64,000 bases of DNA from Alphaproteobacteria bacterium (GCA_016125165.1 WGMH01000004.1:1-64000); one strand, 5' to 3'; numbered from the stretch's first letter, positions 8,343 to 17,436 are shown. Notes: generated from the letters alone by a model not told the origin. Numbers and translations are program-made.

Positions 8343-11300
8343 CAGGCGTCGCTCGTGCCGCTCAGAAGTGCGGCATTGCCGCCTGCTGCTGTGGTATTTT
8401 CTGTATAGCTGCGTTCGTGCGCGAAGCGGTGGAGGTAGCGCGGCCCACCTGCCTTGGGCCCTGTGCCCGAAAGTCCTTCACCGCCAAACGGCTGCACGCC
8501 CACCACGGCCCCGACCTGATTTCGGTTCACATACATGTTTCCGACATGCACGCGTTTACGCACATATTTCATCGTTTCATCTATGCGCGTGTGGAGACCG
8601 AGAGTGAGACCATAACCTGTGGCGTTTATCGCCTCACAGACCTTGTCCAGCTTGTCTGCGGAATAGCGCACCACATGCAGGACGGGGCCAAACACTTCGC
8701 GCTTAAGCCGCGCAATGGAATCAATCTCGAATACATGAGGCGCAAAGAAGACACCGTTGGCATGTTCCGCACTCAACGGCAGCTTGCGCAGCAACTTGGC
8801 CTCGGTGGTCATGCGCATCGCATGATCTTCCAAAATGTCGCGTGCCCCTTCATCAATAACCGGGCCAATATCGGTGTCCAGCCGGAACGGGTCACCAATG
8901 CGGATCTCGTCCATCGCTCCCAGTATCAATTCGAGCATCTTGGGTGCGACATCATCTTGCAGGAACAGAACGCGCAGTGCCGAGCAACGCTGGCCAGCGC
9001 TGTCAAATGCGGACGACAAAACGTCACGCGTTACCTGCTCCGGCAGCGCGGTGGAATCGACGATCATCGCATTCTGTCCACCAGTCTCGGCAATCAGCGT
9101 GGCAAGCGGACCACTGCGCGCCGCGAGGGCGCGGTTGATCGCATATGCAGCCTCGGTCGACCCGGTAAACGCAACACCCGCAAGGCGCGGATCGGCGAAC
9201 AGCGTACTGCCGATACGCGGACCATCGCCAGGCAGCAGATGTAAAACTTCCACGGGCACGCCAGCTTTGTGCAGAATCCGCGTAGCGGCCGCTGCAATCA
9301 GCGGCGTTTGCTCGGCTGGCTTTGCCAGCACCGAATTGCCAGCCGCGAGGGCCCCGGCAACCTGACCGGTGAAGATGGCGAGTGGAAAATTCCACGGGCT
9401 GATGCAGGCAAAAACACCACGTCCATGAAGTGAAAGTTCATTGTCCTCACCGGTGGGGCCTGGCAATTTCATCGCGCCCTCGAAATCCGAGCTCGCCTGA
9501 ACTGCATAGTACCGCAGAAAATCCACCGCCTCTCGCACTTCACCGAGTGCGTTCGGCAAGGTTTTACCTGCCTCGCGCACGGCTAGCGCCATCAGTTCGG
9601 CATTGTGAATTTCAAACAGGTCTGCCGCCTTCGCGAGAATTTCTCCGCGCGCCCGGCCTCCAAGATCGTCCCAGTCGCGTTGCGCTTTCACAGCAAGCGC
9701 AAGTGCCTCTTGTGCATCCTTGGAGCTGACTTCGACAGTGTTTCCAACTACTCGTTCACGGTTTGAAGGATCGCGGACATCGACAGGTACACCAGGACGT
9801 GCAGTGCCCCCTATGAGGGGTGGAGCAACATGTTTCTGCTTCAACACCTCCTGCATGGTTTCAATTTGAGGCCCGGCGATAACGGGATCGCTCCAGAGGA
9901 AGCCACTGGAATTCTTACGGCCCGGCAGGATGTCGCGCGGCTTTGGAATATGTGTGCTTCGACGCGGGCTATGTTTCGCCAGTTCTTCCACGGGATCGGC
10001 GATGATGTCTTCGACAGGCGCCTCTTCGTCAGCCAGCCGGTTCACGAATGAGGTGTTTGCACCGTTTTCCAGCAGGCGGCGCACAAGATAGGCAAGCAAA
10101 TCCTCATGCGTTCCGACTGGGGCGTAGATACGCGTTCCCGCACCCAGCGATGGCTTTTTGACTTGACGGTAGAGTTCATAAAGCGCCGCGCCCATGCCGT
10201 GCAGCCGCTGATATTCAAAATCAGTGCGACCTTCCGCGAACACCTGAATAGCTGACAGCGTATGCGCATTGTGCGTCGCGAATTGCGGATAGATCCATTG
10301 CCCCTGAGCCAGAAGGGCGCGGGCGCAAGCGAGATAGGAGGTATCAGTGCCGCATTTGCGCGTGAAGACGGGATAGTCGGGCAGTCCCAATTCCTGCGCG
10401 CGCTTCACTTCGGTATCCCAATAGGCGCCCTTCACAAGGCGGACGGGAATGCGCCGGTTCTGTCGTTTGGCAAGGTCGCCCAGCCACCCAATGACGGGCA
10501 GACAGCGTTTTGAATAGGCCTGCACCGCAAGGCCCAATCCATCCCAACCTTTCAGCTCCGGTGCCTCGCCCATTGCCTCGAACACATCGAGCATGAGATC
10601 GAGACGCTCAGCCTCTTCCGCGTCCACCGTGAAGCCCACATTGGCGGCTCTTGATTCCGCAGCCAGCGCTACCAGCTTCGGCAGCAATTCGCCCATCACG
10701 CGTTGGCGCTTTACCCACTCATAGCGCGGATGCAGCGCGGACAGCTTCACGGAAATCGAATTTCGTTCGAATACCGGAATATCCTGGCCCGCGCCCGGAG
10801 TTGCGATGGCTGCCAGTGCCTTGCGATAGGATTCGTAGTAGCGCACGGCATCCTTGGCGGTATAGGCAGCTTCACCCAGCATATCGAAGGAAAAACGATA
10901 GCCTTCGGCCATATATGCCCGAGCATTTTTCAGCGCTTCCTCAATCGTGCGGCCCAAAACGAACTGTCCGCCGAGGATGCGCATGGCATAGGTGATAGCC
11001 TGACGGATGACCGGCTCACCCGTGCGCGCCACCAATTTCTTCCAGATTCCTTCAAAGTCCCATTTGGCTGCCGCATCCAGATTGACGACCCGGCCTGTGA
11101 GCATGAGCGCATAAGTCGAAGCGTTGACGAATGCGGATTCCGATTTGCCCTTGTGGCGAGCCCAGTCGCCGCTGCCAATCTTGTCGCGGATGAGCTTGTC
11201 TGCCGTTTCAGCATCGGGAACGCGCAGGAGGGACTCCGCGAGGCACATCAGGACCACTCCCTCTTCGCTGGAGAGGGCATACTCCTGGGTGAAGGCATCG

Positions 11301-11482
11301 ACGCCGCTACGCTCATCACGGGAGGCGCGTATCCGGGTCACAAGCTCCCGCGCTAGCGCCTCGGTCGCGGCGCGTTCGCCAGCACTGAGGCGGGCTTTGG
11401 CGATAAGCGATTCGAGGACGGCATCCTCGTCAGCCAGAAAGGCTTCAGAGATGGCTTGGCGGAGCGGATCGTGTGTGTGCAT
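8342..11482 (-). CDS. putA: Bifunctional proline dehydrogenase / L-glutamate gamma-semialdehyde dehydrogenase PutA
   Basis: PutA oxidises proline to glutamate in two steps (FAD-dependent proline dehydrogenase, then NAD-dependent aldehyde dehydrogenase) with channelling. The 1046-residue form has the proline dehydrogenase barrel (RLVKGAYWDTEVKRAQ, FATHNAHT, YQRLHGMG) in the first half and an aldehyde dehydrogenase domain (ISPWNFPLAIFTGQ, AETGGQNAMIVD, catalytic Cys in SAGQRCSALR) in the second. There is no ribbon-helix-helix DNA-binding domain at the N-terminus and no long C-terminal extension, so it is the short, non-autoregulating form. The start MHTHDPLRQAISEAF is chosen because homology begins there; the 57 upstream codons in frame overlap panC. 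Divergent from panC, coupled to mipZ. Confidence 0.96.
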   Translation of the reverse strand: MHTHDPLRQAISEAFLADEDAVLESLIAKARLSAGERAATEALARELVTRIRASRDERSGVDAFTQEYALSSEEGVVLMCLAESLLRVPDAETADKLIRDKIGSGDWARHKGKSESAFVNASTYALMLTGRVVNLDAAAKWDFEGIWKKLVARTGEPVIRQAITYAMRILGGQFVLGRTIEEALKNARAYMAEGYRFSFDMLGEAAYTAKDAVRYYESYRKALAAIATPGAGQDIPVFERNSISVKLSALHPRYEWVKRQRVMGELLPKLVALAAESRAANVGFTVDAEEAERLDLMLDVFEAMGEAPELKGWDGLGLAVQAYSKRCLPVIGWLGDLAKRQNRRIPVRLVKGAYWDTEVKRAQELGLPDYPVFTRKCGTDTSYLACARALLAQGQWIYPQFATHNAHTLSAIQVFAEGRTDFEYQRLHGMGAALYELYRQVKKPSLGAGTRIYAPVGTHEDLLAYLVRRLLENGANTSFVNRLADEEAPVEDIIADPVEELAKHSPRRSTHIPKPRDILPGRKNSSGFLWSDPVIAGPQIETMQEVLKQKHVAPPLIGGTARPGVPVDVRDPSNRERVVGNTVEVSSKDAQEALALAVKAQRDWDDLGGRARGEILAKAADLFEIHNAELMALAVREAGKTLPNALGEVREAVDFLRYYAVQASSDFEGAMKLPGPTGEDNELSLHGRGVFACISPWNFPLAIFTGQVAGALAAGNSVLAKPAEQTPLIAAAATRILHKAGVPVEVLHLLPGDGPRIGSTLFADPRLAGVAFTGSTEAAYAINRALAARSGPLATLIAETGGQNAMIVDSTALPEQVTRDVLSSAFDSAGQRCSALRVLFLQDDVAPKMLELILGAMDEIRIGDPFRLDTDIGPVIDEGARDILEDHAMRMTTEAKLLRKLPLSAEHANGVFFAPHVFEIDSIARLKREVFGPVLHVVRYSADKLDKVCEAINATGYGLTLGLHTRIDETMKYVRKRVHVGNMYVNRNQVGAVVGVQPFGGEGLSGTGPKAGGPRYLHRFAHERSYTENTTAAGGNAALLSGTSDA

Positions 11483-11556
11483 GGGGTTCGCGTTCGGGGG
11501 CGCCTCGCGGACGCTTCTAGCGCGTTCGGCATGGCCCGCGCTATATCTCCCATGCC

Positions 11557-12405
11557 ATGCCCCAGCTTCCGATTGCCTCAACCCTTGAAGACCTGCGCGC
11601 GCGCATTTCCGGCTGGCGCAAGGATGGTGCGCGCATTGGTCTGGTTCCGACAATGGGTGCGCTGCATGAAGGGCACCTCTCGCTTGTGCGCACGATCAAA
11701 TCCCACGCGGACAAGGCTGTGGTGAGTATATTCGTGAACCCTGCCCAGTTCGCGCCGCACGAAGATTTCGACCGTTATCCGCGCACCCTCGGCACCGATC
11801 TGGAAAAGCTGGCGGCGTCGAACGCGGCGGATCTGGTATTCGCCCCGTCCGTTCGAGAGATGTATCCCCAAGGTTTTGCGACCGGCATCTCTGTTGGCGG
11901 ACCGTCCCAAGGTCTCGAAACCGACTTCCGCCCACATTTCTTTAGCGGCGTCGCCATCGTGGTGTGCAAGCTGCTTCTGGCGGCCATGCCCGATGTGGCG
12001 ATCTTCGGCGAAAAGGATTACCAGCAGCTGCTCGTCATCCGTCGCATGGTGGCCGATCTCAACATGCCAATTGACATTCCGGGCGGCGAAATCGTGCGCG
12101 AAGCCGACGGTCTCGCCATGTCATCGCGCAACGCATATCTCAATCCGCAGGAGCGCGTAGTTGCGGGCATGATGAACCAGATACTCCGACTCATTGCCAA
12201 CCATGCACGGAATGGCCGCCCGATCGCCGACGCCGAAGCGGATGGGCGGCAGGCGCTTCTGGATGCCGGCTTCAGCAGCGTCGACTACATCGCAATCCGC
12301 GATGCGGATTCGCTTGCGCAGATCACTTCACTCGAGCGACCCGCACGCATCCTTGCCGCGGCAAAGGTCGGCACCACGCGCCTGATCGACAATATGCCCG
12401 TGTGA
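11557..12405 (+). CDS. panC: Pantoate--beta-alanine ligase
   Basis: Condenses pantoate and beta-alanine using ATP, the last step of pantothenate synthesis, in the cytoplasm. The 282-residue protein carries the PTMGALHEGH motif at 31-40 (the HIGH-type ATP-binding signature), FVNPAQF, IFGEKDYQQL and the MSSRN loop equivalent to KMSKS. Length matches the family. It is divergent from putA with 74 bases between starts, and its TGA abuts the convergent DUF1489 gene with no spacing. panB is not adjacent. Confidence 0.97.
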   Translation: MPQLPIASTLEDLRARISGWRKDGARIGLVPTMGALHEGHLSLVRTIKSHADKAVVSIFVNPAQFAPHEDFDRYPRTLGTDLEKLAASNAADLVFAPSVREMYPQGFATGISVGGPSQGLETDFRPHFFSGVAIVVCKLLLAAMPDVAIFGEKDYQQLLVIRRMVADLNMPIDIPGGEIVREADGLAMSSRNAYLNPQERVVAGMMNQILRLIANHARNGRPIADAEADGRQALLDAGFSSVDYIAIRDADSLAQITSLERPARILAAAKVGTTRLIDNMPV

Positions 12406-12837
12406 CTATAGTAATCCCAATTCCGCCAGTTCGGCTTCGAGCTGGGGCGTGAGGCCTTTGCCGCCTTTGAGGCCGCGCACATCAGGGGGGGCATCCTTCG
12501 CGGACAGATAGCGCCAGCCCTGAAACGGGCGATGCTGGCGGCGCAGTACCGGAACCACTTTCGGCTCAAACACCAAACCGCAATGCGGCGTGCCGTTCTT
12601 GGTGGTCGGACGGAGCGCCAGCAGCCTGGTGCGGCACACAATCTGGCCCTTGATCACCCAATAGAGCGATCCGCCATCGAGCAGTTCTTCGGCGCGCTTT
12701 GGCGTCATGCGCGTGACATGCACCATCTCGGCTTTGCGGCCGGCCTTCTTGAGTTCGGCGCTGCGCTTGCGCACCCAGTTTGTGAAGGTCTCCAGCGACT
12801 CCGACCCCACGCTGAGCTTGATGAGGTGAAGCGTCAT
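12406..12837 (-). CDS. DUF1489 family protein
   Basis: A 143-residue basic protein matching the alphaproteobacterial DUF1489 family (PF07370): it starts MTLHLIKLSVG, has the VTRMTPKRAEELLDGGSLYWVIKG centre and the FQGWRYLSAKDAPPD segment. Function is unknown. Tryptophans and basic residues without a signal peptide suggest a soluble cytoplasmic protein; the VIKGQIVCRTRLL stretch is reminiscent of a nucleic-acid-handling fold, but that is speculation. It overlaps the mccA stop as ATGA and so is translated with the carboxylase subunit. Confidence 0.88.
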   Translation of the reverse strand: MTLHLIKLSVGSESLETFTNWVRKRSAELKKAGRKAEMVHVTRMTPKRAEELLDGGSLYWVIKGQIVCRTRLLALRPTTKNGTPHCGLVFEPKVVPVLRRQHRPFQGWRYLSAKDAPPDVRGLKGGKGLTPQLEAELAELGLL

Positions 12838-14774
12838 GCGGCCTTTGCCTTTTCGAAGCGAACGATGATCGTGCCCTCACCCACCTGATCGCCAGCCGTG
12901 GCTTCCACGCTTTCGATTTTCGCATCGGCAGCGGCAGAGAGGGTGTGCTCCATCTTCATCGCTTCCAGAACCGCAAGCGGCTGGCCACGTGTAACGTGAT
13001 CGCCGGCCTTCACGAAAATCTGCACCACCTTGCCGGGCATGGGGGCAGACACACTGTCCGTTGCCGAGCCAGCGGCCTCGCTGGCGGTGAAGGGGTCGTA
13101 GAGGGATAGAACCATCGTTTCGCCGCCCTGCATCAGGGCAATGTCCGCGTTCGCGAGCCGAGCCACGGCGGCCGCGGACGGCGCGACAACCTCATCGCCC
13201 ACGACGAAACGTTCGCCGTCGCGCCCGTAAACAACCTGAACGGCAAGGCGCTTGCCCGCATGGCTGAATTCAACAGTTTCGCGCGCCTCCCCCTGCAAAC
13301 GAAACCCATCACGCGCACTCCACGGGTCGCCGCCACACACATCTTGCCTGCGGGATGACACGAGGAATTTTGCGGCGGCGGCCAGGTCGCGTGGCAAAGG
13401 TTCGCGCGACGGCGGCACCAGCGTGTCCAGCTTGCGGGGAATAAACCCCGTATCGATGCGTCCTGCCAGGAAATCAGCATCATGCAGGGCCCGCACGAGA
13501 AATGCGGCATTGGTGTTGAGCCCGGCGATTTCGGTGTGCGCCAGCGCATGCGCAAGTTTGGCGGCGGCCTCATCGCGCGTATTGCCGTGGGCAATCACCT
13601 TTGCGATCATCGGATCATAGAACGGGCTCACGGCATCGCCCGCGCGCACGCCGGTATCGACACGAACGCCTTCGCCGGCGAAGTTCAGATGCTCCAGCGT
13701 GCCGATGGCTGGCAGAAAGCCTTTCTGCGGATCCTCGGCATAGAGCCGCGCCTCGATGGCGTGTCCGTTTGGCGCCAGTTCGCCTTGCGTCTTCGGCAGC
13801 TTTTCACCTGCCGCCACGCGCAGCTGCCATTCGACAAGATCAAGCCCCGTGATGCCCTCGGTAACCGGATGCTCCACCTGCAGGCGCGTGTTCATCTCCA
13901 TGAACCAGAAACGATCGGCCCGCAGACCGTCGGAGGCATCGGCAATGAATTCCACCGTACCGGCGCCCGCATAGTTCACGGCCTTGGCGGCCTTCACGGC
14001 TGCCGCGCCCATCGCCGCGCGCATCTCGGCGCTCATGCCCGGCGCGGGCGCTTCCTCGATCACCTTCTGGTGGCGGCGTTGCAGCGAACAATCACGCTCG
14101 AACAGATGCACGGCATTGCCGTGTGTATCCGCGAACACCTGCACCTCGATGTGGCGCGGCTGGGTGACATATTTTTCGATCAGCACCTTGGCATCACCGA
14201 AAGCCGATTGTGCTTCGCGCCGCGCGCTTTCGAGTGCCGCCGCAAAGTCCCCGGCCGAATCGACCCGGCGCATGCCCTTGCCGCCGCCGCCCGCCACCGC
14301 CTTGATGAGGACGGGATAGCCGATCTTGCCGGCCTCGCGGGCCAGTGTTTCGGGTGACTGGTCATCGCCCAGATAGCCCGGCACCACAGCCACACCGGCC
14401 TGGGCCATGAGAGCCTTGGCGCGATCCTTGAGGCCCATGGCAGAGATGGCTGCAGGCGGCGGTCCAACGAACACGATGCCTGCCTGCGCGCAGGCTTCGG
14501 CGAAGACGGTGTTCTCTGAAAGGAAGCCATAGCCGGGGTGAATGGCCTGGGCCCCGCTTTCCGCAGCGGCGTCCAGAATTGCTTTGATTTTCAAATAACT
14601 TTCCTGCGCCGGAGCCGGTCCGATACGCAAGGCTCTGTCCGCCATTGCCACGTGCATCGCGCCGGCATCGGCGTCGGAATAGACGGCGACGGTTTCAATT
14701 CCCATCCGGCGCGCCGTTCTGATCACGCGGACAGCTATCTCGCCGCGGTTCGCAATCAGGAGCGTGGAAAACAT
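12834..14774 (-). CDS. mccA: Biotin carboxylase/carrier subunit, methylcrotonyl-CoA carboxylase type
   Basis: The ATP-dependent alpha subunit of an acyl-CoA carboxylase, 646 residues: biotin carboxylase N and ATP-grasp domains (LLIANRGEIAVRVIRTARRMG, KAVAGGGGKGMR, EMNTRLQVEHPVTE), a linker, then a C-terminal biotinyl domain with AMKMEHT, biotinylated Lys at about 607. The shorter, methylcrotonyl-type linker and the presence of mccB and ivd nearby favour leucine degradation; pccA at 28321 is the propionyl-CoA paralogue. ATG at 14774 is chosen over the codon 30 bases upstream because FSTLLIANRGE is the family N-terminus. Transcribed divergently from the BLUF gene. Confidence 0.9.
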   Translation of the reverse strand: MFSTLLIANRGEIAVRVIRTARRMGIETVAVYSDADAGAMHVAMADRALRIGPAPAQESYLKIKAILDAAAESGAQAIHPGYGFLSENTVFAEACAQAGIVFVGPPPAAISAMGLKDRAKALMAQAGVAVVPGYLGDDQSPETLAREAGKIGYPVLIKAVAGGGGKGMRRVDSAGDFAAALESARREAQSAFGDAKVLIEKYVTQPRHIEVQVFADTHGNAVHLFERDCSLQRRHQKVIEEAPAPGMSAEMRAAMGAAAVKAAKAVNYAGAGTVEFIADASDGLRADRFWFMEMNTRLQVEHPVTEGITGLDLVEWQLRVAAGEKLPKTQGELAPNGHAIEARLYAEDPQKGFLPAIGTLEHLNFAGEGVRVDTGVRAGDAVSPFYDPMIAKVIAHGNTRDEAAAKLAHALAHTEIAGLNTNAAFLVRALHDADFLAGRIDTGFIPRKLDTLVPPSREPLPRDLAAAAKFLVSSRRQDVCGGDPWSARDGFRLQGEARETVEFSHAGKRLAVQVVYGRDGERFVVGDEVVAPSAAAVARLANADIALMQGGETMVLSLYDPFTASEAAGSATDSVSAPMPGKVVQIFVKAGDHVTRGQPLAVLEAMKMEHTLSAAADAKIESVEATAGDQVGEGTIIVRFEKAKAA

Positions 14775-14865
14775 GGCCCGACCATCACCGGTTGTGAACT
14801 TCATGCATTCGTTTACGCCTGCTTAATTAGCTCCTGCAAGAGTCGCGCTCAGGAGAGGCTAGCCC

Positions 14866-15291
14866 ATGCATCAGCTTGTCTATGTCAGCAGCGCGGTCCG
14901 CAAACCCGGCCATGAAGACATCGCCGCAATCCTGAACGCTTCGCGCCGCAACAACAGGCGCCTTGGCGTTAGCGGCATGCTTCTTCACATCGGCGGAAAA
15001 TTTCTGCAAGTGCTGGAAGGCGAACGCAGCAACGTGCACGAAATCTTCGGTCAGGTTCTGCTCGATCCCCGACACGAACAGATAGACATCCTCGCGGACG
15101 AACGCAGCTTTGGCCGCAACTTCGGCCAATGGAGCATGGCCTTTCTCGAACCATCGCGCATGCTGGCGCCCGATGTTTACGACATCGCGCGGCAGGCGAT
15201 GGCCGGAAAGGTTCACCCCGCCAACGCGGCGAACCTTCCCATGCTCATCAAGACATTCTACCGCGCCAACACGGGCGAGATTGCCGCCTGA
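14866..15291 (+). CDS. BLUF-domain blue-light sensor
   Basis: A 141-residue stand-alone BLUF protein (sensor of blue light using FAD). All photocycle residues can be placed: Tyr6 in QLVYVS, Asn30 in SRRNN, Gln48 in FLQVLEG, and Trp89 and Met91 in GQWSMAF. The remaining 45 residues form the C-terminal helices of the short BLUF type. There is no fused output domain, so it should act through a partner protein, not identified here. It sits on the opposite strand between the leucine-degradation genes, divergent from mccA, and converges on a membrane-protein gene. Confidence 0.94.
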   Translation: MHQLVYVSSAVRKPGHEDIAAILNASRRNNRRLGVSGMLLHIGGKFLQVLEGERSNVHEIFGQVLLDPRHEQIDILADERSFGRNFGQWSMAFLEPSRMLAPDVYDIARQAMAGKVHPANAANLPMLIKTFYRANTGEIAA

Positions 15292-15297
15292 TCGCCT

Positions 15298-15642
15298 TCA
15301 ATGGTGGCCACTGCCACCCTTGAGGAACAGGCCCTTGATGAAGAACAGGATCGCAATCACGATCACATAGCCGATATAGAGAACCAGCGCGTGCCGCCAA
15401 TAGACCATCTCCATCAGATGCGGCGGCAGGCGGAACGCGGCCTTGTTCGCAATCACCGGCACCAGAATATCGACAATCAGATGCACCAGCGTGGCGCCGA
15501 GCGCGACCGCCCAGATGCGCTTCCACGCGGGCAGAAGCAGCGCCGCCACCAGCGCAATGATAAGGCCCTGCACCGCATTCACGCTGTGAAAACCTTCGCG
15601 CAAGAAGGCCAGCACGTCATTCACGATCTGCTGAAAATCCAT
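15298..15642 (-). CDS. Small integral membrane protein of unknown function
   Basis: A 114-residue protein with three predicted membrane segments (about 23-39, 42-64 and 86-107), a positively charged loop after the first (PAWKRIW), and a glycine/histidine tail. I do not recognise a family. The start is ATG with GGGGGA nine bases upstream. Its 3' end lies six bases from the convergent BLUF stop. It could be cotranscribed with the GNAT gene 163 bases upstream, but two small hairpins lie between. Confidence 0.6.
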   Translation of the reverse strand: MDFQQIVNDVLAFLREGFHSVNAVQGLIIALVAALLLPAWKRIWAVALGATLVHLIVDILVPVIANKAAFRLPPHLMEMVYWRHALVLYIGYVIVIAILFFIKGLFLKGGSGHH

Positions 15643-15671
15643 GATCTTCCCCCGATTAGGCAGACGTCCAA

Positions 15672-15715
15672 GGTTAGCAACGCGCTAACCAATCCCGAGT
15701 TCCGCAAGGCGGAAC
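15672..15715 (-). repeat. Two adjacent small hairpins upstream of a membrane-protein gene
   Basis: GGTTAGC (15672-15678) pairs with GCTAACC (15684-15690), and GTTCCGC (15699-15705) pairs with GCGGAAC (15709-15715). Both are perfect 7-bp stems with loops of 5 and 3 bases. No T-run follows on either strand. They lie between the GNAT stop and the membrane-protein ATG; role unknown. Confidence 0.5.
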
Positions 15716-15804
15716 TTCCGCCCCGCTTCTAACACCGGATTGAGACACTTCCCCGGGCGAAGCGCCACCGACCCGAGCGCGCAAAATACTTGATGACGCC
15801 CACG

Positions 15805-16308
15805 TCAGGATTGCACCAGCACTGCCTCGCGCAACGATACCGTCTTGCCGCCCGCGAGGGGTTGTTGGCCGATTTCCCGAAAACCGCGCGCATCGTGAAA
15901 CGCGAGGGAGACGGGATTGGGCGGAACGATATCGATCTCGGCCGTCACGCGATTGATGTGGTGCGCACGCGCGAAGGATTCAAGATCGTCATAGAACGCA
16001 TGCGCCAGCCCCTGCCCGCGCGCGGACGGCGCAATCACGATGCGGTCGATATAGACGAAATCGCCTGGCCTGGAATCGAACCAGCGGAAGTTGACGCTGT
16101 CGTAGTCCGCCCCCTTGCGGAAGGCGAGCAGGAACGCGGCAACTTTGCTTTCATGTTCCCAAACTTTGAAATAGCAACTGGCCTCAGCCAGCTTCGCCAG
16201 CCGCGCTTCATCCAGCGGACTGAGCACGGCAACGGATTCTTCGTTCAGCGCGAGAACGGCAGGCCAATCGCTCTGTGTTGCGTCGCGGAGCAAGATCGCT
16301 TCCCTCAA
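15805..16308 (-). CDS. GNAT family N-acetyltransferase
   Basis: A 167-residue acetyltransferase of the GNAT fold. The acetyl-CoA-binding segment is VYIDRIVIAPSARGQGLAHAFYDDL (R/Q-x-x-G-x-G/A type, here ARGQGLA), followed by NPVSLAFHDARGFREIG, the typical C-terminal strand-helix. The N-terminal LRDATQSDWPAVLALNEESV is also typical. The substrate cannot be inferred. It is separated from the ABM gene upstream by a 121-bp palindromic element. Confidence 0.88.
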   Translation of the reverse strand: MREAILLRDATQSDWPAVLALNEESVAVLSPLDEARLAKLAEASCYFKVWEHESKVAAFLLAFRKGADYDSVNFRWFDSRPGDFVYIDRIVIAPSARGQGLAHAFYDDLESFARAHHINRVTAEIDIVPPNPVSLAFHDARGFREIGQQPLAGGKTVSLREAVLVQS

Positions 16309-16347
16309 TCGTTATGGCCAGTGTTGTTCCCACCGCAATTTCCAATT

Positions 16348-16468
16348 CTCACCATGGCCGCCCTTGAGGCGGCCACCCAGTGCGCGAACGTCCGTGAGCG
16401 CAAAGGACTCTTTTCGGCGCGTGGACACACGCCTGCTGGGTGGCCGGGTCAAGCCCGGCCATGGTGAG
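16348..16468. repeat. 121-bp intergenic element with perfect 13-bp terminal inverted repeats
   Basis: CTCACCATGGCCG at 16348-16360 is exactly inverted at 16456-16468. Just inside, GCCACCCAG pairs with CTGGGTGGC, so the arms extend to about 30 bases with interruptions; each arm also folds alone (GCCGCCCTTGAGGCGGC and GGCCGGGTCAAGCCCGGCC). The GGGTCAAGCCCGGCCATG phrase is familiar from dispersed alphaproteobacterial intergenic repeats. No ORF lies inside. Confidence 0.7.
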
Positions 16469-16473
16469 TGTGG

Positions 16474-16782
16474 TCAGATTTCCGTGCGAGACGCCTCATA
16501 AATCTTCATCCCGCCCGGATCGGCAGCGAGTTCCTGAAGCCGCTTCCAGAACACGCGGCTCTCCTTCACGGCGAAATGCGTGCGCAGCGCTTCGGGACTT
16601 TCCCACCGCTCGAGGAAGATCAGCCGGAGCGGATTCTCCGCATCCACCGACACTTCATGGCTGATGCAGCCCGGCTCAAGCCGCGAGCGATGCACATGCT
16701 CCAGCGAGACGTGCATCATCTCATCGATGGTGTCAGCTTTCGCAGTGACGTGTCCGGTGACGATGAGCATGGCTAGCCGCAT
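16474..16782 (-). CDS. Antibiotic biosynthesis monooxygenase (ABM) family protein
   Basis: A 102-residue ferredoxin-like dimeric alpha-beta barrel protein (PF03992). The pattern LIVTGHVTAK, SLEHVHRSRLEPGCISHEVS, PLRLIFLERWESPEALRTHFA with HF near the end of the core is standard for the putative quinol monooxygenase YgiN-like branch. Catalysis is unproven for most members. The start at 16782 has AGGAC upstream; a second ATG lies four codons later. It follows the zinc-ribbon gene after 10 bases and is probably cotranscribed with it. Confidence 0.85.
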   Translation of the reverse strand: MRLAMLIVTGHVTAKADTIDEMMHVSLEHVHRSRLEPGCISHEVSVDAENPLRLIFLERWESPEALRTHFAVKESRVFWKRLQELAADPGGMKIYEASRTEI

Positions 16783-16792
16783 CTATTTCGTC

Positions 16793-17410
16793 CTAGTGAG
16801 GAATGATGTCTATGTCCAGAACAGTCGAAGAACCGAGATCGTATTCACAGCGCACTGTAACATTGACTAACGTACCGTATTCATTTTGAAACTTTGCGCT
16901 TTTTTCTATCACAATCACTCTTCCTGTTTTGGGAAAATCATCTCCGACTTGATACCAACCGAAGACCGTCCATGGCCACACGGGATATCCGTATTTGACT
17001 TTCGATTCCGCAGCAACTTTGCAAGCTATTTGAACCTCAGACCAACCAGAATAGTTATTTGCAAGATCTGAATTATTGGCGCATGCAGTCCAGTCTGACT
17101 TGCACGAATTTGCCGGTTCAACGATTTCGCTTTTTTTGTTTCTGCCGGCGAACGAAGCTAATAGACCAACAAGAACAATAACTGCAATGACCGTGATACA
17201 ACCAGGTGATATCGCGCTCGACCTGCGCAATTTAGGGAACACTGGATCAGTCGTTCGAGGTTTCTGATCCGACTTATGGGCAAACACGTAGCCACAATAT
17301 CGACATACCAAAGCAGCAGATTTAATGTCTTCAGCGCAACGCGGACACACCTTCATCTCTGCCGCACTATCTGGATTGCTGGTCAATTCTTTTCCGATAT
17401 GATCGTCCAT
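16793..17410 (-). CDS. Zinc-ribbon, single-pass membrane protein of unknown function
   Basis: A 205-residue protein with an N-terminal zinc ribbon (CPRCAEDIKSAALVCRYCG, two CxxC pairs, UPF0547-like), one membrane segment (about 70-88), and a C-terminal domain with four cysteines (SCKSDWTACANN, VQIACKV, VRCEYD) that may form disulfides outside the membrane. The ATG at 17410 has GAGGG five bases upstream and is preferred to a GTG at 17440 that would overlap the mccB stop. Its base composition is visibly more AT-rich than the flanking genes, suggesting acquisition. Function unknown. Confidence 0.7.
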   Translation of the reverse strand: MDDHIGKELTSNPDSAAEMKVCPRCAEDIKSAALVCRYCGYVFAHKSDQKPRTTDPVFPKLRRSSAISPGCITVIAVIVLVGLLASFAGRNKKSEIVEPANSCKSDWTACANNSDLANNYSGWSEVQIACKVAAESKVKYGYPVWPWTVFGWYQVGDDFPKTGRVIVIEKSAKFQNEYGTLVNVTVRCEYDLGSSTVLDIDIIPH

Positions 17411-17436
17411 ATATCCCTCAATAAGAGCCGCAACGC

